From: Heracleum sosnowskyi
Taxonomy: Eukaryota > Streptophyta > Magnoliopsida > Apiales > Apiaceae
Direction: 5' to 3'
DNA length: 64,000 bases
Assembly: GCA_030848705.1 (NCBI GenBank)
Contig: JAUIZM010000012.1
Span: forward strand, 1,173,001 to 1,237,000
The notes beneath the pieces were generated by a model that ran no database searches, had not been told where the DNA came from, and saw only the letters and a list, made by a program, of their open reading frames with translations. Numbering within the stretch: the first letter of the stretch is position 1; every line of letters starts with the position of its first letter. A program made the position numbers and the translations under genes. Below, one piece after another: positions 33,580 through 45,547 of the stretch.

Positions 33580-35417
33580 TCTATCTATTCTATATCTAAT
33601 ACTGGAACATGATGTTTTTGGGGAGTGATTTTATTCGCGTGAGATTACATTCTTACCCCTCTAACCCTTTATTAAGTCTAAAAATATTATGACATAGCAA
33701 AGAATCGAACCAGTGACCTTCTACACAATTGAACTCATGTCATGGCCAATTGTGCTACACCTTGTTTTGAGATTACTTTCAATCCTCTTCTTACATAAAC
33801 CACATTTTCTCCCATTTTTTCTGATTTTTATTTTTGAGTAAATAAATATTGGTTTATATCATTTCTAGAATATTGAATAGTATATAGTTACTCTAATACT
33901 CCAACATACACTTTTTGGGGAAATATTTTATTCCACGGTTCAACCACGTTAGTATATTTATGCCATTATACATGTATCAAAATACATGTGTCTAAAATTA
34001 TAATAAACCTTGATAAACATATAATAACAACTATTTTATAATTTTTCTTCCATTATAATCAACTAAGTGTTTTCTTGCCCGCGTTCCGCGCACGGTCTTC
34101 CAATTTTATTTATTTATTAACTATATCACATCCTTTTGATTTATTTAATGATAAAACCTATAATTATAATTTATAGGTAAAAATTCGTTTTGTAATTGTT
34201 TTTTTTACGATAAATTAATCTTTTTGCTTGCAACATTTGACCATGAGTTTACTTGCTGTTAGGAGAAGGTGGGTTTGATATTGATAAAAGTATTAAAATA
34301 TTTATAATTTTTTTTTATAAAATATATTTAAGATTTTGAATTTGGATTTGAAGGTGTCTTTCGAGATATGGTGGTAGCTCATAAGGAGCTTCAACTATGA
34401 AGATATAAGACGTGAAAGATATTTGAGAAATTTTTAACTTTGTAAATCTTGATTCAAATTGTTTGACTCAATTAAGTCAATGATTATCTTTATTTTAGAG
34501 AAAACAAAAGTGATTTATTAGTAGATTTATAGGACTGTTAATATAAAATTTGATTTGATAAACTATGTACATTTTATTTTTATTTTAGAGAAAATAAGTT
34601 ATACTTATAAGTAAATATAATTATTTTCAAAACTCACCATTTAAGTTTCAAAAAATCTTGGTCAATCTGATAAATTATTCAAAATTTAAAATTTTTTATC
34701 AAAAAAAGATCCAAGATGATTTATTTTCTTTTTTAACATAATTTTGTGATGATTAGATAACTTAACTGATAAATATTTATATCATGTCGTCTGATTGATG
34801 TACCAATTAAATAATAAAAATACTATATGATTAAGCATTAAGAAATTAAAACTAAGAAATTTTCATCGTATAGTAGAATCTTACACATGCATATATCATT
34901 GATTTATAGAAAAAAACATATATTGAGATTAAAAAAATTAAATTAAGTTAATTAATTTTGAATTATATTAAAATCAAAATTGAATATTGATTTGATAGTG
35001 TTCAAGGAAGAGAAAATAAATTGAGAGGATCAAATAAAGGAATAGAAATTTTTTGAAGATCTAATTTTTGGATATACCAAATGTAAAGATGTTAATGTGC
35101 ATAACTTAATTTATTTGTAGTAATCTAAAATTTGATTTCAAAACTTAGCATAATTAGTGAAAAAAACAATAAAATGCATGATTGATTGTGATAACCATAT
35201 TTAATTAATAACATTAATGATTAAATTTATAACAATGCTGACGTGGCTATTTTTAAAATTATTTTTGAAAGTGAAATTACCTTCTTACCCCTTTAAAATT
35301 GTTCGGAAATTATTATATACCTAGATTAAAATCAAGGAAGCAAAATACCACAAATAATATATCAATGAAACCTATTATTTAAAGCAAACCCGTGCCTTGC
35401 ACGGGTTAGGGAGCTAG
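33580..35417 (+). mobile_element. Candidate non-autonomous Helitron, 1838 bp
   Basis: The left end starts TCTATCTATTCTATATCTAA after an A. The right end has the hairpin CCCGTGCCTTGCACGGG (35389-35405), followed nine bases later by CTAG and then T. An A/T insertion site, a 5' TC and a 3' hairpin plus CTRR are the Helitron signature. There is no Rep/helicase gene, and the interior is AT-rich with a SINE-like insert. Confidence 0.55.
33696..33761 (-). mobile_element. tRNA-derived SINE-like segment
   Basis: The minus strand has an A-box-like TAGCACAATTGG (33746-33757) and a B-box GGTTCGATTCT (33701-33711), spaced about 35 bp apart as in a tRNA. It does not fold into a proper cloverleaf by eye, so I favour a SINE fragment. 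Confidence 0.4.
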
Positions 35418-35439
35418 TTATATATAATACAACAACAGG

Positions 35440-35895
35440 GGGGTTGTTGAAGCAATTTAAATCGAACTGACCATTTTACCCTTCTTTCCATTACATCATG
35501 TCAGGGTTATTTTGGTCTTTTAGTATCACTATATTAATTACATATTATTAATTGTAGCAAAATTAATATACATACATACATACATATCTACATACATACA
35601 TACATAGATACATATACATACATACATACATGCATACATGCATACATGCATACATACATACATACATACATACATACATACATACATACATACATACATG
35701 CATATACATACATACATACATGCATCATTTTATCCTTTTTTTCATTACATCATGTCAGGGTTATTTTGGTATTTTAGTATCACTATATTAATTACATATT
35801 ATTAATTGTAGCAAAAATAATATACATACATACATATATACATACATGCATGCATGCATACATTTATGTATGCATGTATACATACATATTCGATA
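35440..35895. repeat. (TACA)n microsatellites inside a direct duplication
   Basis: A 100-bp segment containing CATTACATCATGTCAGGG and TAGTATCACTATATTAATTA occurs at about 35485-35570 and again at 35735-35820. Each copy is followed by CATA/TACA repeats (35571-35730 and 35822-35890). The microsatellite itself may have mediated the duplication. Confidence 0.8.
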
Positions 35896-36249
35896 ACATA
35901 TACCAAATCTAATTATTCTATTATTTAGTTTCACTATAAATATTTTCAAATTAAAAATTGGGAAAAAATTATTTGAATGAAATTTATATATTAAGCATGC
36001 ATGTGCATTGCAATTATTTATACCTCTAATAAATCAAACTATAAATAACCTCTCATTTTTTTAAGTATTATAGTTGTATGGCACAAATATGTTCAAATCA
36101 ATACAAAGATAACAAAAAAAACCATTTTATGTATATAAGTGTAATATAAATTTTTATTAACATTACTTATCCTATAACTCGTAAATTATTATAATAATAG
36201 ATAAACGTAATTCCAAATAAATTAGTAATTTATTCATATTTAAAGTATG

Positions 36250-36277
36250 CCCGTGCATTGCACGGGCTAAAGAGCTA
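36250..36277 (+). mobile_element. Helitron 3' terminus
   Basis: The hairpin GCCCGTGCATTGCACGGGC is followed by CTAAAGAG and CTAG, then T. It is the same type of end as at 35417. I could not locate its 5' end with confidence, since it may lie beyond the nested element. Confidence 0.45.
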
Positions 36278-36430
36278 GTTTCAACTCCAATAAGACAAAT
36301 TGAGGCCATATATCACATATATAAAACAACTTTTCTATAATTCAACTCGTGGGAGACAACAACGAGGTTGTGATCAAATTTCTAATCAAACCAGGTTCCA
36401 TTTTATCCACACAACTAGTACGTACTCAAA

Positions 36431-37138
36431 TCATCAATATATATATATAAAGGAGGATACGCGGGAGGTTAGGTGGCGCCTCTAAGATCGCTCAAATCTA
36501 ATTTTCTAATTTTTTTAGAGTTTTAGAATTTTCAATACTAAAAAATTAAAAAATATCCTTTAACATATTATAAGTAGAATAGGAGTTCGAATTTATAAAT
36601 AATGCAAAGTTTTATCGGAAGTAGAATATGTGTTTGTAAGACATTGTTAATACTAAGTATAATAGGTGTTCGAATTTATAGAGCAGAAGAGTTCGAATTT
36701 ATAAGTAATGTAAAGTTCTATTAGAAGTAGAATAGGTGTTTGTAAGACATTTGCATTACTATCAGAAGTAGAATAGGTGTTTGTAAAACATTGTTAATAC
36801 TAAGTAGAATAGGTGTTCGAATTAAAAGAGTTCGAATTTATAAGTAATGCAAAGTTCTATCAGAATTAGAATAGGTGTTTGTAAGACATTGTTAAAAATT
36901 CTAGAAGTAAAATAGGACTGCGAAATTATATATAAGGTGTTTTATCAATAAAAGAGCGGCTCATTATAAATGAGTATATTAACATGAAAATTAATATATA
37001 AGACAAATTATTCAATATGTTATAATTAGAATTTCGATCCGAAATATATTTAACGGGAGAACGGCTTATTAAAAAGGATTGAGTAATGACTGTAGAAAAG
37101 TTTATAACACCGCCGCGAAGCGCGGCTTTATCAACTAG
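36431..37138 (+). mobile_element. Candidate short Helitron, 708 bp
   Basis: Starts TCATCAATATATATATATAA after an A and runs into GGAGGATACGCGGGAGG. It ends with the hairpin GCCGCGAAGCGCGGC (37112-37126), then CTAG (37135-37138), then T. The interior has three or four degenerate copies of AGTTCTATCAGAAGTAGAAT and GTGTTTGTAAGACATTGTTA. No coding capacity. Confidence 0.55.
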
Positions 37139-38718
37139 TTTCAATTTAAAGAGTTTAATCCCATTCACAAAACTAACAAAATGCCTGAAAATCACAAAAC
37201 ATAAAAGAAATAAGTCTCAATTATCTTATATATTTTTAACTAATGGCAAAAATAAATCCAATTTAAGGGGAACCCTTTGATTATACACCTTATCAAAATA
37301 CATAATTAATAAAATATATTTAATAACTAGAATGTTGGACACAAAATTTAAAATTTATAACCTCCAAACATAAATGCATAATAATGAAATTTAAAAATCA
37401 TTACTCATTTATAATCAAAAATTTTATTCAGCAATAAATGTATATGTAAACTCCTCTAATTAATAATAAGCATTCAATACATGTTATATTAATTTCAATA
37501 ATAATTCAGCTACTAAAGAAGAGCCTTAATTTGATTGTTAGAATTATTATATTCAAATACAAAAAGTGTATTTTAAAAAAGAGGCATAACTTTTTTAATA
37601 ACCATAAATTATTATAACCGAAACATAAAAAATTTGCAATTGTTAAATCATGATTTAATATTATTATAATTTTTTAAAAAAGATCTGTGCATTGCACGGA
37701 TTATAATTATATCCTTATATATAATAAACGTTATATATATTAAGCGTAAAAGAGATTTTATCCAAAACTCTGATCTATGTACCATCAAACCAATAAACGA
37801 TCTTAAATTATATGAATGAGATTGTTACATCTAATATTAAAAAGTGTATTCGGTTATTAATAGAATTGTATTCAAATACTAGAATAGATTAATAATATAA
37901 ACCAAGTATTAATAGATTTTATAAGTTAAATAAAATTCTCAATGTAAAAACAATTTACTTTTTCTATTCTTCAGTTTCAAAGTAGTTTCAGTTGGATAAT
38001 AATTGTTAAATCGTACAGACTACTGAATGAACTAACTAAAATGATAGTCTCGCTCACTAGTTTTATCACCCAGAAGGAATGAAACTGTAACTAACTTTTC
38101 TAACTAGCTAAACTGTCAAACGTCCCTTATTGTAACATAGCCTCTATAAGAGTAGTTATAGACGTCGATTTTCAATCCAAAAAAATCTAAATTTTGAATT
38201 AAGCTACTCTTATATTGATCATACCCTTTGGCAACAATGACGAGCCAGGAACTTCAAATAAACAAAGGAACGGTAAAGACACATTACACATATGCATATT
38301 AATCTAAATTCCCCAACAACATTACTGTTGTTTTTTTATTTAAATTCTCCACTATGCTATCTAAAACTTCTATTTAAGAATTTATTACTTCAAGGCAATG
38401 TCCTTTTCGTATTTCTTTCGGGCTGGGTGAATTATAATGCAAGAAAAGCCCCAAATAACAGAAAAGGAGCTATGCAGACATAAAAATAGATGCAAATATA
38501 ATCAATCCTCAACTCAAAATTAATCATAAACTAATGTTGTATTGTTTAAATTATTTCATATAAAATTGAATGGACAAAATAGTTAATTAGATATAGTCCC
38601 ATGCATGCAGATCAAAAACTTCAGAATTAGTTGTTGACTGATATCTAGCTCTTCTAGCATGGTGGTGGTGCTGGACGCATCTGCTTATACCGTGCTAGTG
38701 GTGAAGGTGAAGGGCACA
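37139..38718. other. AT-rich intergenic DNA downstream of the HMA gene
   Basis: No gene is recognised. A decayed Helitron-like hairpin ATCTGTGCATTGCACGGAT lies near 37682-37700 without a CTAG end. The stretch nearest 38718 presumably contains the 3' UTR of the minus-strand gene. Confidence 0.4.
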
Positions 38719-39097
38719 TCAATTTCTACCATGACGGTGGTGGGTGCATCCGATTTGATCGTCATGATGGCAGGGTGGCAGTGGCCGGTGGCAGTAGTTT
38801 ATACATTGCTGGTGGTGATCAAGGGCACATCTATTTCTACCATGGCAGTAATTGTGATCGGTGCATCCAATTCGACTGTCGTGGTGGCAGGGTGGCAGTG
38901 GCCGGTGGCACTTGTTTATACCGTGGTGGTTAAGGCCACATCCATCTCTACCATGACGGTGATGGTGGTGGGTGTATCCTATTCGATTGTCGTTGTAGCC
39001 GTAGTAGCCGCTAGATGATTCATTCCTTGTATACGAATGAAATTGCACAATTAAAGAATTAGATGTCAGACTATAACCAAAGTTATGAACAATGTTA

Positions 39098-39155
<58 letters not shown>

Positions 39156-39820
39156 CATACCTTGACTTCCAAGGAGGATAATTAGCATAAGAAAAGAGAA
39201 ACGGATCTGGATCACGTGGTTTTCTCTCATGGATACGATGATGACCATACATCGGTGTCGGGCTTGAAGGAGTATCAACTACCATCGCTTGGTATCCCGG
39301 ACTAGGAAAAACATCAACTAGATTCGCTTTGTATCCCGATTTAGCTAAAGTATGAATGACCAAATTTATGTCCACTGCTTTTGCTATATGTGTCAATCCT
39401 TTCCAATCTACTGATACGTAGTAGGTGTCTGCACGTAATCATTAACTATGTTATACAAATCACAACTGATCATACACAATTAGCAATTCATCATCAAAAA
39501 TTAAAGATTACTAAACCATACATACCAATAACAGAACTTAGAACGTTCAACACCTTCCTCTTGCATGCGTCAGACATCATATCCACGTTCAGTTTTAGTA
39601 CAAACTCCTGAATTCAATAAAATCAAACCAATTATATAATCACACCCTCATTCGTTAATAAAGTGTTAACAACTCCATAATTTCATTAATATATAACTGG
39701 ATCAGAGAATAACCAAATTCAGCCTCATATTAAAAAAACAAATCTATATTATTATACATAACATGTTTGTGATATAGACATGTTTTGTACCGGCACTGCG
39801 TCGATCTTCACCAGTTTCAT
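38719..39820 (-). CDS. HMA-domain (HIPP-like) protein, four exons, 228 residues
   Basis: Read as complement of 38719-39025, 39161-39428, 39526-39607 and 39791-39820, phase kept at each junction. The N-terminal 75 or so residues are an HMA fold: FVLKLNVDMMSDACKRKVLN, VLSSVIGDTYYVSVDW, then THIAKAVDINLVIHTL and KANLVDV. This has the beta-alpha-beta-beta-alpha-beta plan of plant heavy-metal-associated isoprenylated-type proteins. The CxxC metal site is absent, as in many plant members. A Pro-rich stretch (SSPTPMYGHH, DPDPFLFSYANYPPW) follows. The last exon is His- and Cys-rich with three degenerate repeats of RPLPPCHHD and HRHGR. No CaaX box is seen at the stop. Metal or partner binding is inferred. 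Intron 3 holds a long (AT)n run yet also stays open, so an unspliced reading exists. The relic at 23508-23633 belongs to the same family. The exon model is my inference. Confidence 0.65.
39102..39154. repeat. (AT)n microsatellite in intron 3 of the HMA gene
   Basis: About 26 AT units lie just inside the GTATGT donor (39155-39160 on the complement). Confidence 0.95.
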
Positions 39821-40253
39821 GATTAGCAAAAATAAAGATTAGACAATAACTCTTCTCTCTTTTTTTCCTGGGGGATTGCTGCTGCGTTCTTCGTGGGATG
39901 TTCTGCTTCTTCGCTTAAGGATGTGAATTACAATTTATACCGATTGAGTTGCATAAATTATATTACATATATATGGTAATGTGTGAAATAATAAAAAGGA
40001 AGGTAGGCAAAAGGATCGTATATCATACATATAAGTTCCCCTTTTCAAATCAAATCTGGGTTACAAGAATTTCTTGCCATTTGTTTCCTGTTTTCTGGTC
40101 ATGTTATCAATAAACCTTAATATACGTTACGAATAAATCTTTGCTTACATAAAAAAAAATGTATATAGTTTATTTTATTATCTATATATTTAATTTATAA
40201 ACTATTCTATTTATTAATTTATATTAGATAATTAATATATTTATCTATATCTA
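39821..40253. other. Region upstream of the HMA gene
   Basis: Should hold the promoter of the minus-strand HMA gene. I see no clear TATA box or other site to single out. Confidence 0.35.
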
Positions 40254-40917
40254 TCTATACTATATTATTAAAAATTTTGGTTTTCAGTTTTCGGTTTTCA
40301 GTCATTTATTCTATTTAATAAATATTAAATTAATATAAAAATAGTAACTAGCTGATCGTCTTTTATAATTAAAACATTTTTTCTAACAAAATCTACTCCT
40401 TTCAAAAAAATATCACTAGCAATTAACTTTAAATTAAAGCATATTACTTACCTATTTTAAAAAACCTACCTATTTTAACATGCCAGCGTATTCTTTTAAT
40501 TATTTAAAAAAACTTACCTATTTTAACATGCCAACGTATTCTTTTAATTATTTAAAAAAACTTACCTATTTTAACATGCCAACGTATTTTTTTAACAAAT
40601 ATAATTAATATAATTAAAACACTTCCAAAAATATTTACTCTTTTTGATTAAAACATGTTAGTTTTTCTATTTGTCCTTATTATTAATATTATTTTAATAA
40701 ATAATAAAATAATATTAATAATTTCTCATTTATCTTCCTCAGACCCATTTGTATTCTTTATTTATTTTTTGTATGTTCCAATTAATATTTAAGTTTCTCA
40801 TTTTATAATTTATCACATTGATTTTTATTTTTATTTACTATTTTTCGTTCCCATTAATTTTTTTAGTTTGTAATTTTTTAATCTCCTGGTCCGTGCCTTG
40901 CACGGGTTATATGCTAG
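40254..40917 (+). mobile_element. Candidate short Helitron, 664 bp
   Basis: Starts TCTATACTATATTATTAAAA after an A. It ends with CCGTGCCTTGCACGG within a hairpin (40890-40906), then TTATATG and CTAG (40914-40917), then T. An internal ACCTATTTTAACATGCCA unit is repeated three times near 40465-40580. Confidence 0.65.
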
Positions 40918-40919
40918 TA

Positions 40920-42007
40920 TCTATACTATTATATTAAAACATTAAAAGTTTTTGTAGTCGGTCGTCCTCCATAGTTTGGTCATCCAATCTCTAATCGTTA
41001 GATCTTCTAAATTAAATTAATGAGAGCCATTGGATATAATACTAAATATTTTTTGGTCTGTTGTGATTTTACTTAATTGCCCTTGTTTAATTGTACGTCG
41101 TGTTTTTACTTAATTACCCTTACTTATTTATAAAAAAAAATATTATTAAATAATAATATTACCTATTTATAACCAATTACCCTTTTCACCTAAAATACAT
41201 TAATTTTTTTATTTTTTCTGAAAATTACCTTACTTTTCCAAAAATTTCACGGGCAATTACCTTTTTGAATTAAAACATATAAGCTTTTTATTTTTCCTTA
41301 CTAAAACTCCTCAATTTCCAAAAATATAACAGAGAGTTTCATTTATTAAAGTAAAATTATAATTGTTAATAACTAACCAATTACCTATTTTAGCAAAGTG
41401 TATATTCTTTTTTATATTTTCTAACTAAAATTTTTACTTTTCTATTTTTCTCAACTAAAACCTCACATTTTCAAAAAATCTATAAGTTTTTTTAGATTTG
41501 AAGTATTAAAGTAGTACTTTTAATTCTTTTTAAAAATATAGCATTTTCAGAAGTATTAAAATCTTATAAACTTTAAAAGTAAATTTTAAAATTAATATTA
41601 AAGTCGATCGTGCTTTGCAATAGGCTACTATTATATTAAACGAAACATTAAAAGTTTTTGTAGTCGGTTTGTAGTCTAGTACTCCATAGTTTGGTTATCC
41701 AATCTCTAACCGTTAAATTTTTTAAATTAAATTAATGAGAGCCATTGGATATAATACTAAATATTTTTGGTATTTTGTGATTTTACTTAAGTGTACTTAG
41801 TGTTTTTATTTAATCACTCTTACTTATTTATAAAAAATATTATTAAATAATAATATTACCTATTTATAACCAATTAACTTTTACACCTAAAATATATTAC
41901 TTTATTTATTTATTTTTTCTGAAAAATTCCCTTACTTTTTCAAAAATATCACGGACAATTTCATTTATTAAAATAAAATAATAAAATAATAATTGTTAAT
42001 AACTAAC
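40920..42007 (+). mobile_element. Head-to-tail Helitron-like copies
   Basis: A new 5' end TCTATACTATTATATTAAAA begins at 40920, three bases after the preceding Helitron ends. Around 41602-41627 a decayed CGTGCTTTGCA hairpin is followed by a second start (ACTATTATATTAAACGAAAC) and a second copy of the same interior (AAAAGTTTTTGTAGTCGG near 40945 and 41648). Gypsy element 2 interrupts the second copy at 42007; it resumes at 57479. Tandem Helitron arrays are known in plants. Confidence 0.5.
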
Positions 42008-42726
42008 TGTTATGGATTAAAAAGTGTACTTGTAAATTGATTGCTAAGGTTTAAGAGAGCTTCGAGCTTTAATGGCTGCTATTGTTGTCGGGGACTAACT
42101 CGGTCCTAACAAGATGCCTACGTATCTCTAGTATTTAGAGAATCAAGCCAATAAAACGTAGTTCTTGGTGTTGCCCTCGGGGCTATGGCGGCAGGGGCAC
42201 ACCAAGGACGTAGGGACTTGTATGTCCTTATTCGAGGATGAAGTCTAAAACGTTGTAGATGACGTATGGAGCTGTGTCCAAAACGTAGTAGATGACGTAT
42301 GGAGCTGTGTCCAAAACGTAGTTTTGAGATGAGGGGTCAGACCCTTTATATAGGCGTTTAAAAGCCTAATGGATAAGTATTGATTTCTTTTAAGGATAAG
42401 TCTTATCCTTGACGGTGGATAAGTATTGACTTTCTTAAAGGATAAGTCTTATCCTTGACAGTGGATAAGGATAAATTCTAGATCCTTCCTTGTAGGAGTT
42501 GTTTCCATATCATAACGGACTTGTATTGAAACAAGCCCACTTGTATTAGAACAAGCCTGTATTGGACGTCTCCTAATACAGGTTGTACTTCTAGCCCAAA
42601 TATTAATTATGAAATTAATATTTAATTAGAGTTTTGGGCCTTATTAATGGGCCTTATTTATGGACCATCTAGGTTTAATTAATGCAATATTAATTATGTC
42701 TTTAGGGTTATTTTTAACCCATATCA
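42008..42726 (-). repeat. 3' LTR of gypsy element 2
   Basis: On the plus strand it runs TGTTATGG to CCATATCA. It contains a TATATAAAGG box on the complement near 42345-42354 and an internal 31-bp tandem duplication built on GATGACGTATGGAGC. Confidence 0.95.
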
Positions 42727-42743
42727 TTTGCCCCCCAACTTCT
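42727..42743 (-). promoter_or_regulatory. Polypurine tract of gypsy element 2
   Basis: On the minus strand, AGAAGTTGGGGGGCAAA directly before the 3' LTR. Identical in sequence to that of element 1. Confidence 0.85.
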
Positions 42744-43430
42744 ATGATAATGCACTAGGATTTCATAGAAGTTATACCGGTCTTTTTCTAGACTTGGGGT
42801 CTTTTTATCCCTTACCTGGGACTTACTACCCTTTTTTGGGGGATTTTAATATAGACTAGTGTTTCACGAGTATCGTCTTGGTGTAAAGTATGGAGCGACC
42901 TACACATTTACGACGATTTTGCCTTATTCGAGGCTAGCTTGACATTTGCATAAGCCTTTTATGTCTTATACCGTATTGTTTTGGCTTCAAGCCTTTCATT
43001 GAGCAGATTGAATGATGGGGTTTGGACTGAATATCTTAGGTTTATGGGGTTTCAACCCTTCACCCTTACGAGTTCTTACTGATGGCTCCACTCGTAGTGA
43101 TTCATTCTCAAGTCTATCATATCAAACTTCTCTTGAGCTTGAAGTTTTTGCTAATTAACATTAAGCATCTTAGGCTTTCTTTTGTATGTTTATTAGCAAC
43201 ATTCACCCTTCGGGGTTTGTTGTATTCAGCTCTATTTGTGCAGTTGACATGCATATTTTGTATGCTTTCCTTTGCATTCATTTGTATTTTGTCTTGGCAA
43301 TACTTTGAGGATGTTTCTACCAATCAAAACGGGCTCAACCCTTCATCTGCTTTCTAGGAAGCTCATGATTTCATCGAACCTTATTTCTACTTGTCCTACT
43401 AGCGGATTCTTTTAGGATGCACTAAACATA
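42744..43430 (-). other. 3' untranslated region of gypsy element 2
   Basis: Non-coding stretch between the integrase end and the polypurine tract. The 55-bp palindromic array of element 1 is absent here. Confidence 0.6.
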
Positions 43431-44640
43431 ATAAACTTTTAAGTTTGAGGCATGCCAAGTCCTTGGCACCTCAAGCCCTTCGAGGGTTTCTAGCTTATAC
43501 GAGCCTCGTCCAAACACATTCTTGACTTTGTAGGGCCCTTCCTAATTAGGGGCTAATTTTCCTTTCTATCCAACCCCGGATGCTTCAATCTTTTTGAGAA
43601 CCAAGTTTCCTTAACGAAAGAACCTTTCTTTAACTCTCAGGTTGTAGTAGAAAGATGCTCGCTTCTGATGTTCCACAATCTTGGTATTTGCCTCATTTCT
43701 GACTTCATCAATTAGATCAAGAGCCAACCTCATACCTTCTTCGTTCGATTCAGGCTCAAATGCCCCTACTCTTGGGTAGGTCTGACTAATCTCCACTGGC
43801 ACCACGGCTTCTGCCCCATAGGCTAACATGAATGGAGTTGCTTCAGTAGTAACCTTGCAAGTGGTACGATATGCCCAAAGTATAGGGAGCAACTCGTCCA
43901 CCCAAGTGTTCCTTGAGTGTTCAACTCTCTTCTTGATTCCATCTAGGATGATTCGGTTGGCCACCTCGGCTTGTCTGTTTTCTTGAGGATGAGCAACTGA
44001 TGTGAATCGCAACTCAATGTTGTTCTCATCATAGTACTTTTTGAAATCTTCATTGTCAAACTGCTTCCCATTGTCCGTGACCAGGATTCGTGGGATTCCA
44101 TATCGACACATTACACTTTCTCATAGAAATTGCAATACTTGTTTGGTGGTTATCTTGGCTAGAGGTTTAGCCTCAATCCACTTAGTGAAGTAGTCAATTG
44201 CCACTATCAAGAACTTCCTTTGTACACTTGCCACTGGAAATGGTCCAAGTATATCCATCCCCTACATGGCGAATGAGATAGGTGAGTTTATGGATGTAAT
44301 CATCTCTGGTGGTTGTCTAACCACCAGTGCATGCTTTTGGCACCGTTCACATTTCTTCACGTAGCTTTTAGCATCTGCAAGCATGCTTGGCCAATAGAAA
44401 CCTAGACGAGTGATTTTATGAGCAAGGGCTCTGCCCCCCAAGTGCTGCCCACAAATTCCTTCATGTACTTCCCTTAGGGCCAATTCTGCCTCTTGGGGTC
44501 TCAAGCATTTTAAGTATGGGATGATGAAAGACTTTTTGTATAGGATTCCCTCAATCAGGGCATACCTTAGTGCTCTCACATATAGCTTTCGTGCTTCTGA
44601 AGTATCATTAGGTAACCACCCAGCTAGCAACATAAATGGG
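43431..44640 (-). pseudogene. Integrase of gypsy element 2, with stops
   Basis: From 44640 down: GWLPNDTSEARKLY, the zinc-binding HEGICGQHLGGRALAHKI with KKCERCQKH, then a TAG in place of Trp after ISFAM. The core VAIDYFTKWIEAKPL is followed by a TGA near 44120 before MCRYGIPRILVTDNG. RQAEVANRIILDGIKK holds the catalytic Glu. Further stops follow FFR and in the C-terminal stretch (GPYKVKNVFGRGSYKLETLE, WHASNLKVYYV), which corresponds to a GPY/F-type tail without a chromodomain. Several stops fit G-to-A or C-to-T change at formerly methylated sites. Confidence 0.88.
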
Positions 44641-45546
44641 TGCTACCAACTTTCCGTTGATGCTTGGGGTCTTCAAGACTTGGAAGTATACACTTCCTGC
44701 ATAGTTTTCAATTTCAGAAGAGGCAAACTTAGACAAGGCATCGACCTTCATGTTCTCTTCCCTTGGAATGTGTTCCACATAGCATTCATCAAACTGAGTC
44801 ATGATGGCCTTGACAAGTTTTAGGTATTTGGTCATGACTTCATCTTTGGCCTCAAATTCCCCATTTACTTGGTAAACCACTAGCCTCGAGTCTCCACATA
44901 CTTTCAGAGTTTTAACTCTCAAGGCTCCAACCAGCCCTAAGCCAGCTATCAGGGCTTCGTACTCAGCTTCGTTGTTGGTCGTTGGGAAGTCCAGTTTTAG
45001 TGCGTATTCTATGAGAAATCCATCAGGACTTTGTAGCACCAAACCTGCTCCACTTGATTTTGTTTTTGATGCCCCATCAAAATAGAGCACCCAATATTCT
45101 TTGAACACCATCTCTTCATCTTTCTTGTCTTCCACTATCACTTCCTGCCCCCCCCCCCCCCCGACTTCTTGGTTGTCAATAGTGCATTCAACCATGAAGT
45201 TAGCGAGTGCTTGAGCTTTTATGGCCGTTCGAGGCTTATACTTGATGTCAAATTCTCCCAATTCAATAGCCCATTTGATCAACCTTCCACTAACTTGAGG
45301 GCTATGCAAGATGTTTCTTAGAGGCTGATTGGTCAAGACCTCTATCTTATGTGCCTGGAAGTATGGGCGTAGCTTTCTTGAGGTCATAATCAAGGCTAAG
45401 GAAAACTTCTCTATCGTAGAGTAGTTTATTTCTGCCCCATGTAGAATCTTGCTCACATAATAAACGGGCTTCTGAACCTTTAACTCTTCTTTTACCAAAA
45501 CAGCTCCAAGGGCTGTGTTAGAAACTGCCAAGTACAAATAGAGATT
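44641..45546 (-). pseudogene. Tandem RNase H domains of gypsy element 2
   Basis: From 45537: LAVSNTALGAVLVKEE, INYSTIEKFSLALIMTSRK and LTNQPLRNILHSP (first RNase H), a five-glycine linker encoded by 15 Gs, then YFDGASKTKSSGAGLVL, NNEAEYEALIAGLGL and CGDSRLVVYQVNGEF (second, archaeal-like RNase H). A deletion of about 35 bp after APIYVAS (near 44625) shifts frame into the stop before integrase. Confidence 0.88.
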
Positions 45547-45547
45547 T

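Noticed and set aside
38659..39018. 119-codon plus-strand frame opposite the HMA gene
   Set aside because: Antisense of the His-rich last exon; its Val-rich repeats are the complement of His/Pro codons.
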